Positions 24,430-37,475 of a stretch of DNA of 64,000 nt are shown one piece after another. This stretch comes from Larus michahellis (Eukaryota; Chordata; Aves; Charadriiformes; Laridae). Under the pieces are notes generated by a model. That model worked only from the letters and a program-made list of their open reading frames with translations, was not told where the DNA came from and did not search any database. The stretch spans positions 12,415,556 through 12,479,555 of the forward strand of contig NC_133901.1 of assembly GCF_964199755.1 (NCBI RefSeq), in the 5' to 3' direction. Within the stretch, counting starts at the first letter, position 1. Every line of letters begins with the position of its first letter. The position numbers were made by a program, and so were the translations under genes.

Positions 24430-27085
24430 CTTATTTAGTTATTTAGTATTTTATTAAAGAGGAAATATACACGCCTCTTCCTGGCAGAGTGGAGCAACGA
24501 GCCCAGGGCACGTCTCTTACAGCACATCGACACCAGTGTTTGTGCAAAGAAAAGAAAGCACGTTCCTGTGAGGAGCGTGTTTCTGAACTGGGGCGCGTGA
24601 TGGAGCACAGCGAGAACCCTGCCGCTGCGCTGGCTGCTGAAACGCCTTCCAGGACTAGCCCTGTCCCACCAGGCTGCTCCACTGACACTTTACGAGTACA
24701 ACGGAAGGAAGAGGCAGCTTATTGTGCTTAAGACGTCTGAACAAATCCTGGGTAGGAGACACAGCTTGTGAATATTGCTAATTACTTACAGTTAAGAGAG
24801 AATGTATCCTGACGACAGTGATATGAACCTGCAAGCCCACAGGATCTTACGGTAAGCCTTGGTCATAAATACCCGACTGACCACCACTGCGCTCACAGCC
24901 GGAGGCGGCGGCTCCTGCTCGCTCGCAAGCAAGGTGAGCTTGTGCCAGGTCGGAACGTCCCCGACGCCCCTGCCTGTGCTGGGTGCCCGCAGCGCGAGCG
25001 GGACAGGCCCCGCGGCCGCTCCTCCCTTGGCAGGATTCATCTGCCGGCCCACCCCGGCCTCCCGGGAAGGAGAAGCCGCCCCTGGGAAGAAAGCTCAGGC
25101 AGGCCAGGCACAAGAGTGAGCTTTTCCAGCTCCCCGCTCAAGATTACAATTGAAAGATTAAATATGAATAAATGCTGTAGGTTTATACATAATGCTTCCC
25201 TCTACCTATGGAATGTGTCTGAATGGTCAAAAGACACTAAAAGGTTGTTAGAAACCTTAGTTAATCAAGAAAGACAACCCCGCCCTTAAAAAATAAATAA
25301 ATCCTATTTAGTTTTACTACGGCCTTCGTTTAAATGCCCTCAGAAAACCAGAATATTTTCGGGTGCCTTGTGAGAATGTCGCTGTTCATGCAATGGCCCA
25401 AGTTCCTCATTTAACAAGCATTGCACTTTTTTTTGTAAGTCATCAAAACTATAAAACCTAGTATTTTTGTCTGAAAGTGTTAGTCTAAAAAGTACAGTAT
25501 TACTTTATAACCATTTATGGTAAACTCCTAGCACACGCGCATGTGCACATACACACACTGTTGCCTAAACGTTTTCTAAAGATACTGATTACAAAGTGTA
25601 TAAAATTAGTAATACATTGTCAGGATACAGTGAGAGAGATGAGCCATCCTATAACACGGACTATAATCTAGTGTCAAGCACTGAACTGTACACATTTATA
25701 CAGTCTTGTATTCACCAAGGACTTCTGAAACGTAAACAGCAAATACACAAAGAAATTCAGTAATGCTGTTGAAAACACAGTTATTACTGACTCCAACTGA
25801 TTCAAGCTGACTGAAATCTTCTGAGAATGACGTTTTTGTTTCCTCAAGCAGGGCTGAAACCAAACCACCAGCGAGACGGCTCGCTCTTACCAGCTGTGTG
25901 AGGACGCCCTTGCTCAGAAGCGGCTCTTGAACTGGGCGCAAAGGAGCGGGAGCCCAGGCCTCCTCTCTCCCCTAGAATGACCTTAGGCTGTATTTTAACA
26001 AGCACACGCGCTACCCAGCCCGTGGGCCACCTCCCCCGAGCACCTCCACGCTGTCCCCAAGCTCTGCCGACACAGTGGCGTGGCTGAGAAACTTTTTTTG
26101 TTTGTATTTTAAATTTTGTTATTCTTCAGGCAAATGCAGGCCCCGAGGCCATTTGGTCCTGAGTGCGTGTGTCCGGCACCAAACAGCACAGGAGGAAGCA
26201 GCAGGCAAAGCCGAGGGCAGATCTTGTGTGTTTGGAGGTAGTCGCTTCCTTCGCCTAGCATCTTACACCCCAGCCTAGCGTGGTAGTGGTTGGACGGCCG
26301 CGCTCCATCTCTGCCTGCTCCCCCTCCTGCCGAGCTGCAAAAGCCACATCCCCATCCCGAGAGCCACATAAAGAAAAGGGACCAGCTGGATCCAAGCAAC
26401 TGAGCCCCCTCCGGAACAACGGGTTGCCTTCTCAGGAGATTTCAGAGCCTGACCTAACTCAGCAGATGCTCGGTGCATAGCCTGGAGAAAAGTTGGAGGC
26501 ACTTTGTGCATTCTCTAGCCTGCCATACCAACCCGCTGGAAGAGCGGTGCCAACAGCCTTCGAGAAGGGTCGCACCAGCACTAGAGAAAGGGATGGACAA
26601 CGCGCAAGGACAGACAGAGACGGAAAGAGCCTCTTGTCGCCGCACCTTGTGTAGCTGTTTGAGAAAGAATAAGGGCAACTTGGTTTTGCTGCTCGCAGGC
26701 GTGCTGCACCAGCTCACCCTCTGTGCTTTGAAGGCCCACTGCAACCATCCTGACAGATGGAAACATCTCGAGTGGCACATCCTTTTGTGAGAAGTAGTAT
26801 ATGATGTGACCAAGAAAAGGGCCTATTTCAGCTATAAAAGTCTTCAGATTTATCACTACCTTACGTGCAGACGTGAGAGATCTGATCAGGCTGAGAACAT
26901 GTTAAAACTGCTCAGGCTGCTGCTAGTTCACCAATATGCGAGTCCCGTGACCGCACTCCCATGAGGAATCTGAAATATCAAGTGCACTGGAAAAAAGGGA
27001 TTGTCAGAAAAAACAGAAAATATAAATACTACAAAAGCAACATTACTGAGTGGGAACTGGACTGATCTGATACCAACTTTTCGGA
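24430..27085 (-). other. C3orf70: Probable C3orf70 3' UTR
   Basis: About 2.65 kb lies between the stop codon and the first TTTATT (minus-strand AATAAA) downstream. From memory the human gene also has a 3' UTR of several kilobases, so the length is plausible. Several AU-rich stretches occur (25,140-25,700). Open frames here are short and unrelated to known families. Confidence 0.5.
24450..24455 (-). terminator. C3orf70: Candidate C3orf70 poly(A) signal (AATAAA)
   Basis: The canonical hexamer is on the minus strand (plus-strand TTTATT), about 2.63 kb after the stop codon. I found no other TTTATT between here and the stop. It sits in an AT-rich patch. Confidence 0.45.
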
Positions 27086-27642
27086 TCACACAGTGGTTTC
27101 TATAGTCTCAATCACTTCCATTTCGCACTGCGAAGGTGACAAGAGCGGGCATTCGTCTGGTTCCCAGCTGCTATCGGGGCTGTAATCTTCTTCTGAACTC
27201 AGCTCAGCCACCCCCTCCGTGTCCTCGTCACACGACTCCACGTAGTGAACCCCCACCGCATTGATCCCGGAGTCCTCAGAGCTGGAAGGGGACGAGCAGT
27301 GATCTGTTTTTGGTGTATTGCTCTCTTTTGTGATTAAGGCATTGCGAACAGGGACTTCCTCGGGCTTTATCTTGTGGGGCATGGGGGGAGGCTGCCTCTG
27401 TACGTAGCACATCTTCCCGTTGATGCATTTCACGCGGTAATTGTCAATGAAGAGGTCCGCGATTGTGCAGAACTGCGGGGAGTCGGGGGGCAGAGGGGGC
27501 TGGAAGACAGGCGCAAACTTCAAAAAGTGTTCGGTGAGCGAAACGGAGATCTGGATGGTGTTTGTAGACTCCCGGGGGCGAACGGGTATTTCGGTGCTGG
27601 GAAGCTGCTCGACGGGTGTCATGGGCTGATAGACATATTTAC
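27086..27642 (-). CDS. C3orf70: C3orf70 homologue, coding exon 2 (UPF0524 family)
   Basis: This exon encodes residues 60-244 of a 244-residue protein of the UPF0524 family; human C3orf70 is about 250 residues. The molecular function is not established. The acceptor is TTTTTCCCACAG (minus strand), and the split codon CACT|GTAAA gives HCKYVYQPMTP across the junction. Recognisable blocks are EHFLKFAPVFQPPLPPDSP, IADLFIDNYRVKCINGKMCY and a serine/acidic C-terminus (SSPSSSEDSGIN, SSEEDYSPDSSWEPDECPLL) ending VIETIETTV. No signal peptide or membrane segment is seen; the acidic tail looks disordered. The stop TGA is at 27,086-27,088. The open frame runs 83 codons past the acceptor into the intron, which is not needed for the spliced product. 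Confidence 0.95.
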
Positions 27643-30600
27643 CTGTGGGAAAAACAGAAAAGCAGCATTTAAAGATCGTTATCTTTAAGTTAGAACCAAA
27701 CAGATGACAAGATGAAGCTTCCCCTTGGCTTTCAATAACCACCAAGGGTTCTGTGCCGTCAGCAGCCGCGCTGTTTCCAGTGGCCTCAAGGTGTTCAGTC
27801 CTCTCCTGGAACGGCTTCTCTGACACGTAATACTGCAGGTAAGCATAACCTTCCCTGCCCCTGCTTCGAAGGCATCTGTAGGATGTCACTAACTCTAGAA
27901 CATTAACTCCAGGGGCACAACTCCATAGCTAAGCAGCAGGACACACAGCGAGTCTGCCTGCACCCCCTCCTAGGGGAAAGAAAACTGAAAAGATGCTCAG
28001 AGACTTTTTTTTCACTGAAAACCGAGTGGTTCTAGCTTACACTTTTGCTACAACGATCTAAATTTTATTATATTATTGTTGTTATTCCAAATGACAATGA
28101 GTCTCCCTGCATGCGCTTCCATGTGCTTTTTTTCTGGGGACTAAATCATGTTCTTCTGTATTATAAACCAGAGATTCATACATGGCTGCAATTAGAATTT
28201 TAAGGCGGAAAATAAAGGAATTCCCAAGCCATAGAAATGCTTTTGGTATCTTGATTATCTGGTTAAGTAGTAAGAAAATAGGATTATGTTGGTTATATAG
28301 CGCTTGAACTGAAAATCTTTACTAAAAGAAAGAAATAAAAGAGCAGAAAATCAGTACTTTGTTAGGAAAAGCTGAGAAACCCGAGGCTATGCCTAAGACC
28401 GTAAAGTGCTGCGTTTTATTTGCATGAAGCCTCTGAAAGATTCATGTCTCCCTAGGGGTTCATGTGCTACGAAAGCACAAATTTCCAGAAGACTTGCGAG
28501 TAGCTGAGCTCTCGGAAGAGTTTTGATGCCCGAGCTGCAAATACTGCTTGGCAAAGGCAGAAAAGGTATCAAAGCACCGAAGGACCGTTTTGATGCTTGA
28601 AGCTCTCCAGGTAAGGAGCAGAAAGCCACCAAAGTCTCGCTGCACTAACGAATGCGGCTGTGCTGCGATGAGATCTGCCACACGTTTTTGTCTCTGTGGC
28701 TCAGAGGTAGGTGCAGCCCTTCTCCCCCAGACTGCCTCTTCCTTTGGAAAATTGGGGTAGTGTTTGCATTTCTGCTCAGGGAGGCTGAGCGTGGCCCGGG
28801 ACAGGAAAAGAAGAGAAAGGCTTTCCTCTCCGCAAGGACTCGCCCCCCGCACTGTGCCTCTGTGCAGTAAAAAAATCCTATCCTCAGCCCGGGAATCCTT
28901 CCCAGCCATGGGAAGGGCTCTGACTGCAACAAGTTCCCAGCCAGCGTGGCAGTCGGTGTCCCAGCCGCCTGTTGAAAACCCTGGCAATGGGACGGGCTGA
29001 GAGATCCCAACTCTTGGCTGCAGCAGCCCCCGGGGCGCTGAGGGGCTCTGCCAGGGCCCACGCGCAGGCTGAGCTTTGCCAGCCCAGCTCCAGTGTGTCA
29101 CCAGGGGAAACCTCAAGCGCTGGGGAAGGCTCTTCCCGTCCCTGCTGCGCTGTCGCTATTGGAAGGGAAAAACGGCTCCTGTGAAAGTCAGCTGCACTCC
29201 TCTGCTGGGACTTCAAACCCCATCGCCGGCGGACGGGGAGAAGAGAGGAAACGCCATGAAGAGCGGGGAGCTGAGAGGAGAGCTTGGGGAGCACCGGAGC
29301 GTGGGAGAGGCACGAGGCAAGCCCAGCAGACAGAGAGCAGGCTCAGAGGAACGAGCACCAGCCCCGCAGAAGAGAAAAGCCCACCCCTGTCACGCCATGG
29401 GAGAGAACAGGCTGAGAGCAACGAGACGGCGGCAGTGGGTGGGCAGGGGAAAAGAACATTTTGTGACTAGATCTGACCAGCTTCCCCTCAGATACCTCAT
29501 CAAGCACTTTTTTCGTACTATCTGTGGAATAATTGTTAACAGAGCCACTGCAAAAGCTCAGTGAAAATAAAACAGGCATTTTCCCCTCCTGTTTGATTAT
29601 GGCTGGATGGCAGAAAATACAAAGCCATCCTCTCCACTTGCCATCTCTTTAATGTACCATGGTCTAGTTTCTAAACTTGCTGTGACTCAGAGGAATGAAG
29701 CACCAGCATCAAACAACCGAACACTTGAACCAGAGAGCTCCTGCTCCTCCGGCGCCCCTTGGAGCAGCAGCACAGACATTTCAGCTCCGGCAGTCACTGA
29801 GGGATGGGGTCCCGGGCATTTTTCCAGTCTTGCTGACACACCTTCTCTGGGGAGCTCTCCGGGCAGACGTTCCCTTCACGACCTGCTCCAACAGCAGCAG
29901 CAGCCCACGCCTTCCTGCCAGGCGCTGGTCTTCCCAAATCCTTCTTTCAAATTAGCGAACATTAAATATGCTACTCTCTTGCGAAGCAACACAATCAGAT
30001 GACCAATTAGCGTGCTGCTGGTTGGAACAGTGGCTGATAAAATTCAGCTCACGGAAACTGAAATGCAGGCTGCATCAACCCACCCTTGCCTGAAACCCCA
30101 ACGCTGGGTTTATTCATGTATTTGGGGTGTTTCTGTGGGGGCTCCTATTCTGTTCCATTGACAACCAACAATAAAAACCAGATACTAGTGAAAAAAAATG
30201 TTCCCAACTCTTATTTGGTGCCACCTCTAGTTGAAGTGTCTCCAAGGAAGGCCCTGGTGAAGGTTTTAACGTGATCAAGAAAAAAAGATGTCTGCGCAAC
30301 AGGACTGTATTTTTCCACTTAAAATAGCCAAGCAGGTGTTGGCAGAAGGCTGGGGGACGTTGGGAGAAGAAAGCAGGGGATTTAAGCCAAGGTAGCTTAC
30401 GGGGTGGACACTGAATGATGGATCTTTGATTCATCAGTTTGATTCCTTTTTTCTGTTCCCCCTGAAACAAGCCGCAGCAGGGGGAGATGAGGTGTTACGT
30501 GGGAGCTCAGCTGGTTGTTTTACCCTTGCAGCAGCATGTGGTAATTCTCTGCGTGTTTCAGAACTGCCCTGCTGGCACTAATTTCAGGGCAGAAGAAAAC

Positions 30601-33600
30601 AGCGGCTATTCTGTTAACAGAGGATTTCAGATCCCCGTTTGTCTGACCTTACAGCGGCTGAAAGCGTTTCCTCACGTTCCAAGGACAAGCCTCTGCCAGG
30701 GTAAAGCAGGAATCGCCTGGAAAAAAGAGGATTTTCTACATGAACTGATTTCTACATTTCTGTAGAATTCTGGTGCAGGATTGTTGAGTTACTGCTAGTT
30801 GTAGGGCCAAGTTTGCTTATTTTAGACAGATTAAACTTCTGTTTTAAAACACGACCAAGTGCCTCTTTAAAGGGTGCTGGGTGCTCACGGCTGGGACTGT
30901 CACACTGGATCACAGACAAAGCTGTGGTTACAGCCTCAGTTACAACTCCTTACCCTACATAACGCATGTAAATGCATCAGCCATGACGCATCCTATGAAA
31001 AATAAATGCAGAAATTTAAAAAGAAAATCACCCTCCACCCCTGCAGCTTGCAGGACGGGCAGGGATGGCTTTTTCACCGAAAATTATCCCAAAAGCACAA
31101 GTCCCTGAGTTCTCTTACAATACATCTTGGTCTGATTGAACTCCCACTGAAATAAACAGCAATATTTTTGCTGGCTTTAAACAGCTGGCAAAAGTCTATG
31201 ATATTTTGATAGTCTATGATAGTCTATTTTGAGCACCTATTCCGATACATTCCTTTTAATACGCTAGCACGAAATTTATTGCCTATTTATTCCCACCAAG
31301 TCAGTTGAAGAACTCTGCGACTGAGCTGCGCTGATGAACGCTCCCGTAAATTACAGTGTTTTACACAAATACAGATGCCAGACGAGACACTGCATCGCAA
31401 GTTTGTTTCCTGGGTCACTTGCCACCACTGCCTACGCGGAAGACGGTAATTTGGTGAAGGAAAAATACTGCACATGTCAAAAAATCAAACTCGACATCCT
31501 ATGAAAAGCAGTTTGCTGCATTTGCAGAAGTTTGGGAAGCTCTCGAGCACTGTAATAGCTGCTCTGAAGAAGCGTCGCAGCTCTGGCTCTGCAGTTCCAC
31601 CATCACAGCAAAAGGGCTTTGGGGAAACAGGAGCCTGTTCTTCTCCTGGGTGTTTAACGGGGAATGTGTGAAACTAGGTGCTACCAAAATTATTTTCATG
31701 ATAAGTCACAGTTATCCGTGTCAGCCATATGCTAACAGATGATAATGGTGAAATGCGAGACAAGGAGATACTTCAGACGGTGGTACGTAGGCTACGCTCG
31801 ACCAGTTGTCACAATCCAAAGCCGGCACCAGTACCTACACCTGCTGCCGCTGCACGCTGGCAAAGCGTTCCCCTCCCCGGACACTGCACCTCTTTGTCTG
31901 ACCCCGGTCGCACCGTGACAGCAGCCTGTGCGCAACTAAAAAGGACTGATTGTTTTTCCACGTCTCCGTTATTCAAGTGATCCTCCTGAAAGCCAAAAAT
32001 CGAATCCCCCCCCAGAGAATTAGCCGATACCCAAAATGACTCTTCCAAATGCGTCCCAGGAGGTACGTACTGGGCAGTGCTCATCTCCCTGCTTTTCTGT
32101 TCACAGAAATAGGATTTTTATTGCCAAATCAGATGGATGCTGCTCACCAGAGCCTTGGCTCCGCGCCTCCACTGCCACCTGCCAGCAGGTTAAGGCAGAA
32201 TCCAGCAGAGCAGTGAGCTCTATCGTCACCTGCAGATCTCGAGCAAACTCATGCAACTTGGAAAATATTTTATCCCCAAAAGTAGATGCGTGCTTCCATT
32301 TAATATAGATATAGAGTCTATTTGTGCATTGATTACCAGAACTATGTGGTTGATTGATTGGAAGCTGTATTATAGTGTCTCCTGCTTACAAAGAACAAAT
32401 ACAAGCCTTTTGAAGCGAGCCGCGAGGTCATTGCTTTCCGATTTTTTGCTAATTGAGCAGTCTGCATGCATCCTCACCAAACAGACACAGCAGCAATTTC
32501 CGTGGCTAATACAAAATAACTTAACCATGAAATAAGCAGAGGTGCTGCTTAAACATTTTATTCTCTGCTTCCCTTCGTCCCAGCATTCTAGTTTACCTCT
32601 GACACTCATTAATGTGCTTGGCATATTAAAAAAAAAGAATAAATCCGTCTTTCAGCCGTGAGGTTTCTCATAATAAATTCCCCAGTTTTGCCCTCTCAGA
32701 ATGCCACCTTGAAGGATTTTTTTCCTAATAAACACCACCACGAATTGCAATGCACTTCAGAAAATACTAAAAGATTGCTGTGAATCTTACAAGTCTAAGT
32801 CAGCGACACGTACCGTGTATATTTGTTTGCATGCAAGACATTTAGACACCTTTTAACTGACCCATAAAAGCTTTTTTCCTGTGTATTCTTTCCCCTGCAG
32901 CTGCTTGGGCAAAGATTTCTGCACCCTCCAATCCACTCTTATCTGCTCTCCAAAAACTGGCAGGGTTAACGAAGACCTGCTGACCGTACGGTATTTAATG
33001 TAACATGGCTCGATTTAACCTGCACAGCTCCGGAACCGCTTCTTCCACATCTCTCTGCATGGGGAAACCTTGGAGATCGGCTTCTCAAGCACTGGCTTTC
33101 TTCTTCACAAGAGATGGAGGACTACCAAGTGTTCTTCCAGGGGGACTTGTTTCATATCTTGCCAGTGTGGCAGGATAGACAAGTCTGTCTCTCTAGGAAG
33201 AGCTGACTGGATGCACGCCCCTCAGACGTTTAAATGAAGTTGTCTTGCAGGTGATGACAGCTACAAGCTGGAGTAGCGTGTTGCTGCCTGGATTGGCACA
33301 GTAGCCCAAGGACAACGTACAAACTGTCAAACACCCAGCTGGTTCTCCAGGATCCCCGGGGTGGTGGGTGGCACTGGTGCCAGACAGCTCTGCCCGCCCT
33401 TGGCCCCAGCCTGGGCCCGGTAAGGAACCGGGTATCATTTCACCACTGACAAAGCAGAAAGTTGGGGCAGACAGGGGGGTTTCCTCCTTTACAGACTGAA
33501 GCAAAGGTTGCAGCCCACAGCCTGGAGATGTGTACTGAAGGGCACTCAGCACGCTAAGCCCGCTCAAGGTACCCACCACACCTTTTCCACCCCCCCACCC

Positions 33601-36600
33601 CCCGAAACATTCAGCAGAGTAGAAGGGTCATCTGAAAGTGTGATGCTGGTCTAACCACCTCATGGGGATGCTGCCTTCCAGCCCCACAGGCTGCAACAGC
33701 GGACAAAATGACCACCTCTGGCCTGCCTCCTTCTGCCTCTCTCCAGCTGTACACACAGCTTGGACAACAAACCTTTGCAAACATAGACTGCCCTAACCAT
33801 AAATATTCACCAAGGACTGTAATAGCTTCAAATTACACTTTGTTTACAGCACAGTAATAGCTTTTCCAGAGGGGCGAGAGCAAATGGAAGGAGAAACCCG
33901 GAGTACAATTGCAGATGGCACATGTAAAACAAAAACCCTGCTAACCCAGTTTCTATTTCTTTGTATCGTATGGAATAGCCTTCATGTCGTATCTAGCAAA
34001 ACATTATGGGCTGTGTTGGGAATGTGAGACGTGGAATAAGCCACCAGAGGAAAAGAAAAATATATCAAGACACTGAAGCACCGTCAGGTTTACGGTAAAC
34101 GCTCAAGTAAAGCTGAACTGTGACACTGGTGGTTATAATGAAGAATAACTAAAATGCTTGTCGATGCTGAAGGAGCCTCAGAGCTAAAGATACGCAGCAC
34201 CTTAATGCAAGTGCTACTTTCGCCCTGCGCTTTTCTGAACAACAAACACTGCGATTGTTCAAACAGATTTCTAGTGCGTGGAACGCAAACAGAGCACCCT
34301 GCACATTTCCAGTACTTGTGGCAGAGCTAGAAGGCACCGTAAGGGATCACAACAGAGACCCCGAGGACAGAAGGCAACTCCGCAAAGGACCACAAGTCAC
34401 CCCACCACCACCACCATAAAAGAAAAAGAAGTTGTGCAACAGGACTTCAGCAGTCTGGAAATAGAGCAGGAAGCACGAGCAGGCTCTGACCTACCCAAAG
34501 CGTATCGTTACAGAGCCTTCTCACAGACGCACCTACGCCAGAGCACTAACACATCCGTCCCATTCCCGACCTCATCCAAGCACGGAACAGAGCCATTCTA
34601 GCAGTGTTTCTACAGTGGCTCCCCCGGCAGCGATTCTGTACAGCTGCCAAGTCTCCTCTCATGTGAAGGAGAGGTGTTCCCTCTCATTGCTGTATAGCTG
34701 AGACAGCTGTGACAGCCCTTGACGTGATGAGCCATAAGCTTTTCACAGGAAACCAAGAGAGAGAGAGGGGTAAAAAAAAAAAAAATCAGAAAGTTTTTCT
34801 TCACCAAATTTGTATTTTAATGCCCTTTTGTCTTGATTTGTTTTAAATACAAAAAGGGCCACGATGCTACATGCTGTGAGCTGTCGAAGCCTTTCAGGGT
34901 TTTCTGTGCACGTCTGCTTAAAGCAGGTAACTCTTAAATGCAAACAGACCCTGGAGCTTCCTTCTATATCATCCCTGCTCTTTCCTCTCATTTCTTACAT
35001 GGATTTACCAGACTTACAGAAAGAACAACCCTGGAGGCTTGAGAAGTGTTTCGGGCAGCCATAAACCCTCTGAAAGGGGCCATATTTACCTACTAACCAT
35101 TGTAAAGGAACAGAGTATTGCCACCCAAAAAAGCACTGAACGACACTGCACACCACACGTGCGTTCTGAAGTGCTGGGTTGTGACAACACCACCCCCCAG
35201 CCCCCCGCGGTGCAGGTGGGGAAGGCGCAGCAGGCAGCCGCGGGTGCCTCCGCCAGCACGGCTCACCAAGAGCACGGCAGCCAAGTGCTGGCCATCACAA
35301 CCTGAGCTCTCAACCCACGGGCCTTTGCCTTCCAACATCCCTTTGCAAAGCTTCCCCCAACGGGGAGAACAGCCGCTCTTTGCACGTTTCCCTGAAAAAT
35401 TTCGTCCCCAACTTACACTAGATATTTTTTAAATTCAGTAGAGAAGACAGCAAAAAAAACCCCTACTGGCTTAGTGCTAAATATTTATTCTACAAAACCA
35501 TCCCTGTGCACCATCTGCTCAAGCTTCGGCATCCCATCCTTTTCATGCAGACCGTCAGTGTGCTGATATGGTAACAAAGAAGGATAAGCACAGATCAGTG
35601 CCAGAAGGTACCTAGAAAATGAAGGCATTTCCTGGTCTAGAGAAACCACAGAAAGTAGAGAGATGAGTTACAGTCCTCTTCCAGGTGCGTAGTACATGCT
35701 GCAGAGGGGCAGCCGTGAGCCCCCGTGTGCCATGTGAATGTTTTCTTGTGAATTCTCAGATAAACAGAACGGCTCACGGGTTCTTCAATGGAAAGACCCC
35801 TGCGAAGGGCTGTACTGTGCAAATGAGACCCGCGCTCTGTACCCACAGGAGACAGCCTGGACGGACGGCTGAGGCGGGAGGTTGGATTTTGTAGCTTGGA
35901 ACAGCCACCTCTTTGCTGCTACAGCCTGTTCTCCTGGTGGGCTGACAGGAGAAACAGTGGCGCACGCGACGTGCCGTACCTGTGCTGCTGCCTTCCTGTG
36001 TCAGAGAACCGGGGCTCCCGCTGACACGTCATCTGTGCGGTGGTCTTACCAGAGCGCGAGCCTTCTGGGCTCGACAAACAACCCATTCTTCAACTTCATT
36101 GCTGGGAACAGCATCCTCATTATCAATACAGGCCAGTCTTGTAACTCCCGTCCTATTGCTTCTTCCGGTGCCTATTTACGCACGTTTCCATTCATACTTC
36201 ATTTTAAACCAATCTTTGTATTTCTATTACAAGCCTCTACCAAACCCATTTCTGGAGAATTTAAAGGACCACTCTCCCTGCTTAAGCCCAGAATACATCA
36301 CCGCATGGAGCTGGTGTGTGCAGGTATGGGTGCCAGCCCTTCCCGCGGAGGAAAGTGGGATCCAGCGATGTTCTGTGTGAAAAAATAGAAGACCAAGTGC
36401 CACCCTCGGAGGCGGAGGAGGTGAGCTGTGTCACTGGGGGAAATGGCTCAGAGCAGCTGGACAATGCAGGAGGGAGCAAACCCAGCACTTGCTGCTGCGG
36501 CAGGGTGAGCGAACGCTGGCAGAGCGGTAAAAGCATCACCCTCAGCTTCACACCAAGAGGGCCAAGACCTCACGGCACCAGCTGGGGAATGCTAAAATCC

Positions 36601-37419
36601 AGTGGCACAGGGTAGGAAAAACAAAGAAAAAGGTGAGTGGCTCCTCTTGCCTGCCCTGCCTACAGACAGGCTAATTCTGGTGGGCGGCAGAAGACTCCCA
36701 GAGCTGATCCGTCCACCCTGACACAACTGATGGTGTCCAAGCCCTTCACCAGGGACAGGAGCCACTTGTGAGCGAGTGCAAACCCCTGGAATGCGGCTCG
36801 GGATAAGCAAAGAACTCAAATCTAAACACCACAGGCAGCTACACAGCACGAGGCACGAGGCAGGCGAGCACCCTGCCCGAAAGGGCTGCAGGTGTGCTCC
36901 AGCACCAGGCAGCGAGAGGGACGCCCGCAGAGCATCCTCTCGCTGGGCACAGCAGGGCACAGGTTTGGGGGCTGGGGACAAGCACATGAGCAATACAAGC
37001 AGTTTGGCGAGCACGCGTGTGGGCTCTCAAGCTCTGCAGTGACAGCAAGAATACAAATGCACGCCTCTTGTTGAAATTGTTTTACAACATAGGTTATATA
37101 TAAATTCCAACTGTTACATTGCCTAAATTAAAGTATGGGTATATTAAAAACAAGGTATAGTTGCCAAGCAATCAGATTTTACTTTCCCAGTAGTTTTTTG
37201 ACTTCCATCTATGTGACTATACTGAACTATTGGCAAAAACATCTCTAAATTGCATCAGCTGCACTTCTTGAATTCTGTGATCAGTCACTACATAAAAATT
37301 GATTAGTGGAAGAATCAAAGCCATTATGAAAACATACTCTGTATCTTGTGGACCGATAAATTCATGAGGGTGCTGGAATGAAAACCATACCACACTAAAC
37401 CAGGGTCACTTTATATGCA

Positions 37420-37475
37420 GAGAGAGAAAAAACATATATATACGCACAGAGAGAGATATACACACATATGCACAC
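37420..37475 (+). repeat. Mixed AT/AG/CA simple-sequence tract
   Basis: This low-complexity run of agagagag, atatatat and cacacata segments lies in the C3orf70 intron. It is simple sequence with no other sign of function. Confidence 0.6.

Noticed and set aside
28460-29116. 218-codon minus-strand open frame in the C3orf70 intron
   Set aside because: Several frames on both strands are open over the same GC-rich patch, and the translation resembles no known protein.
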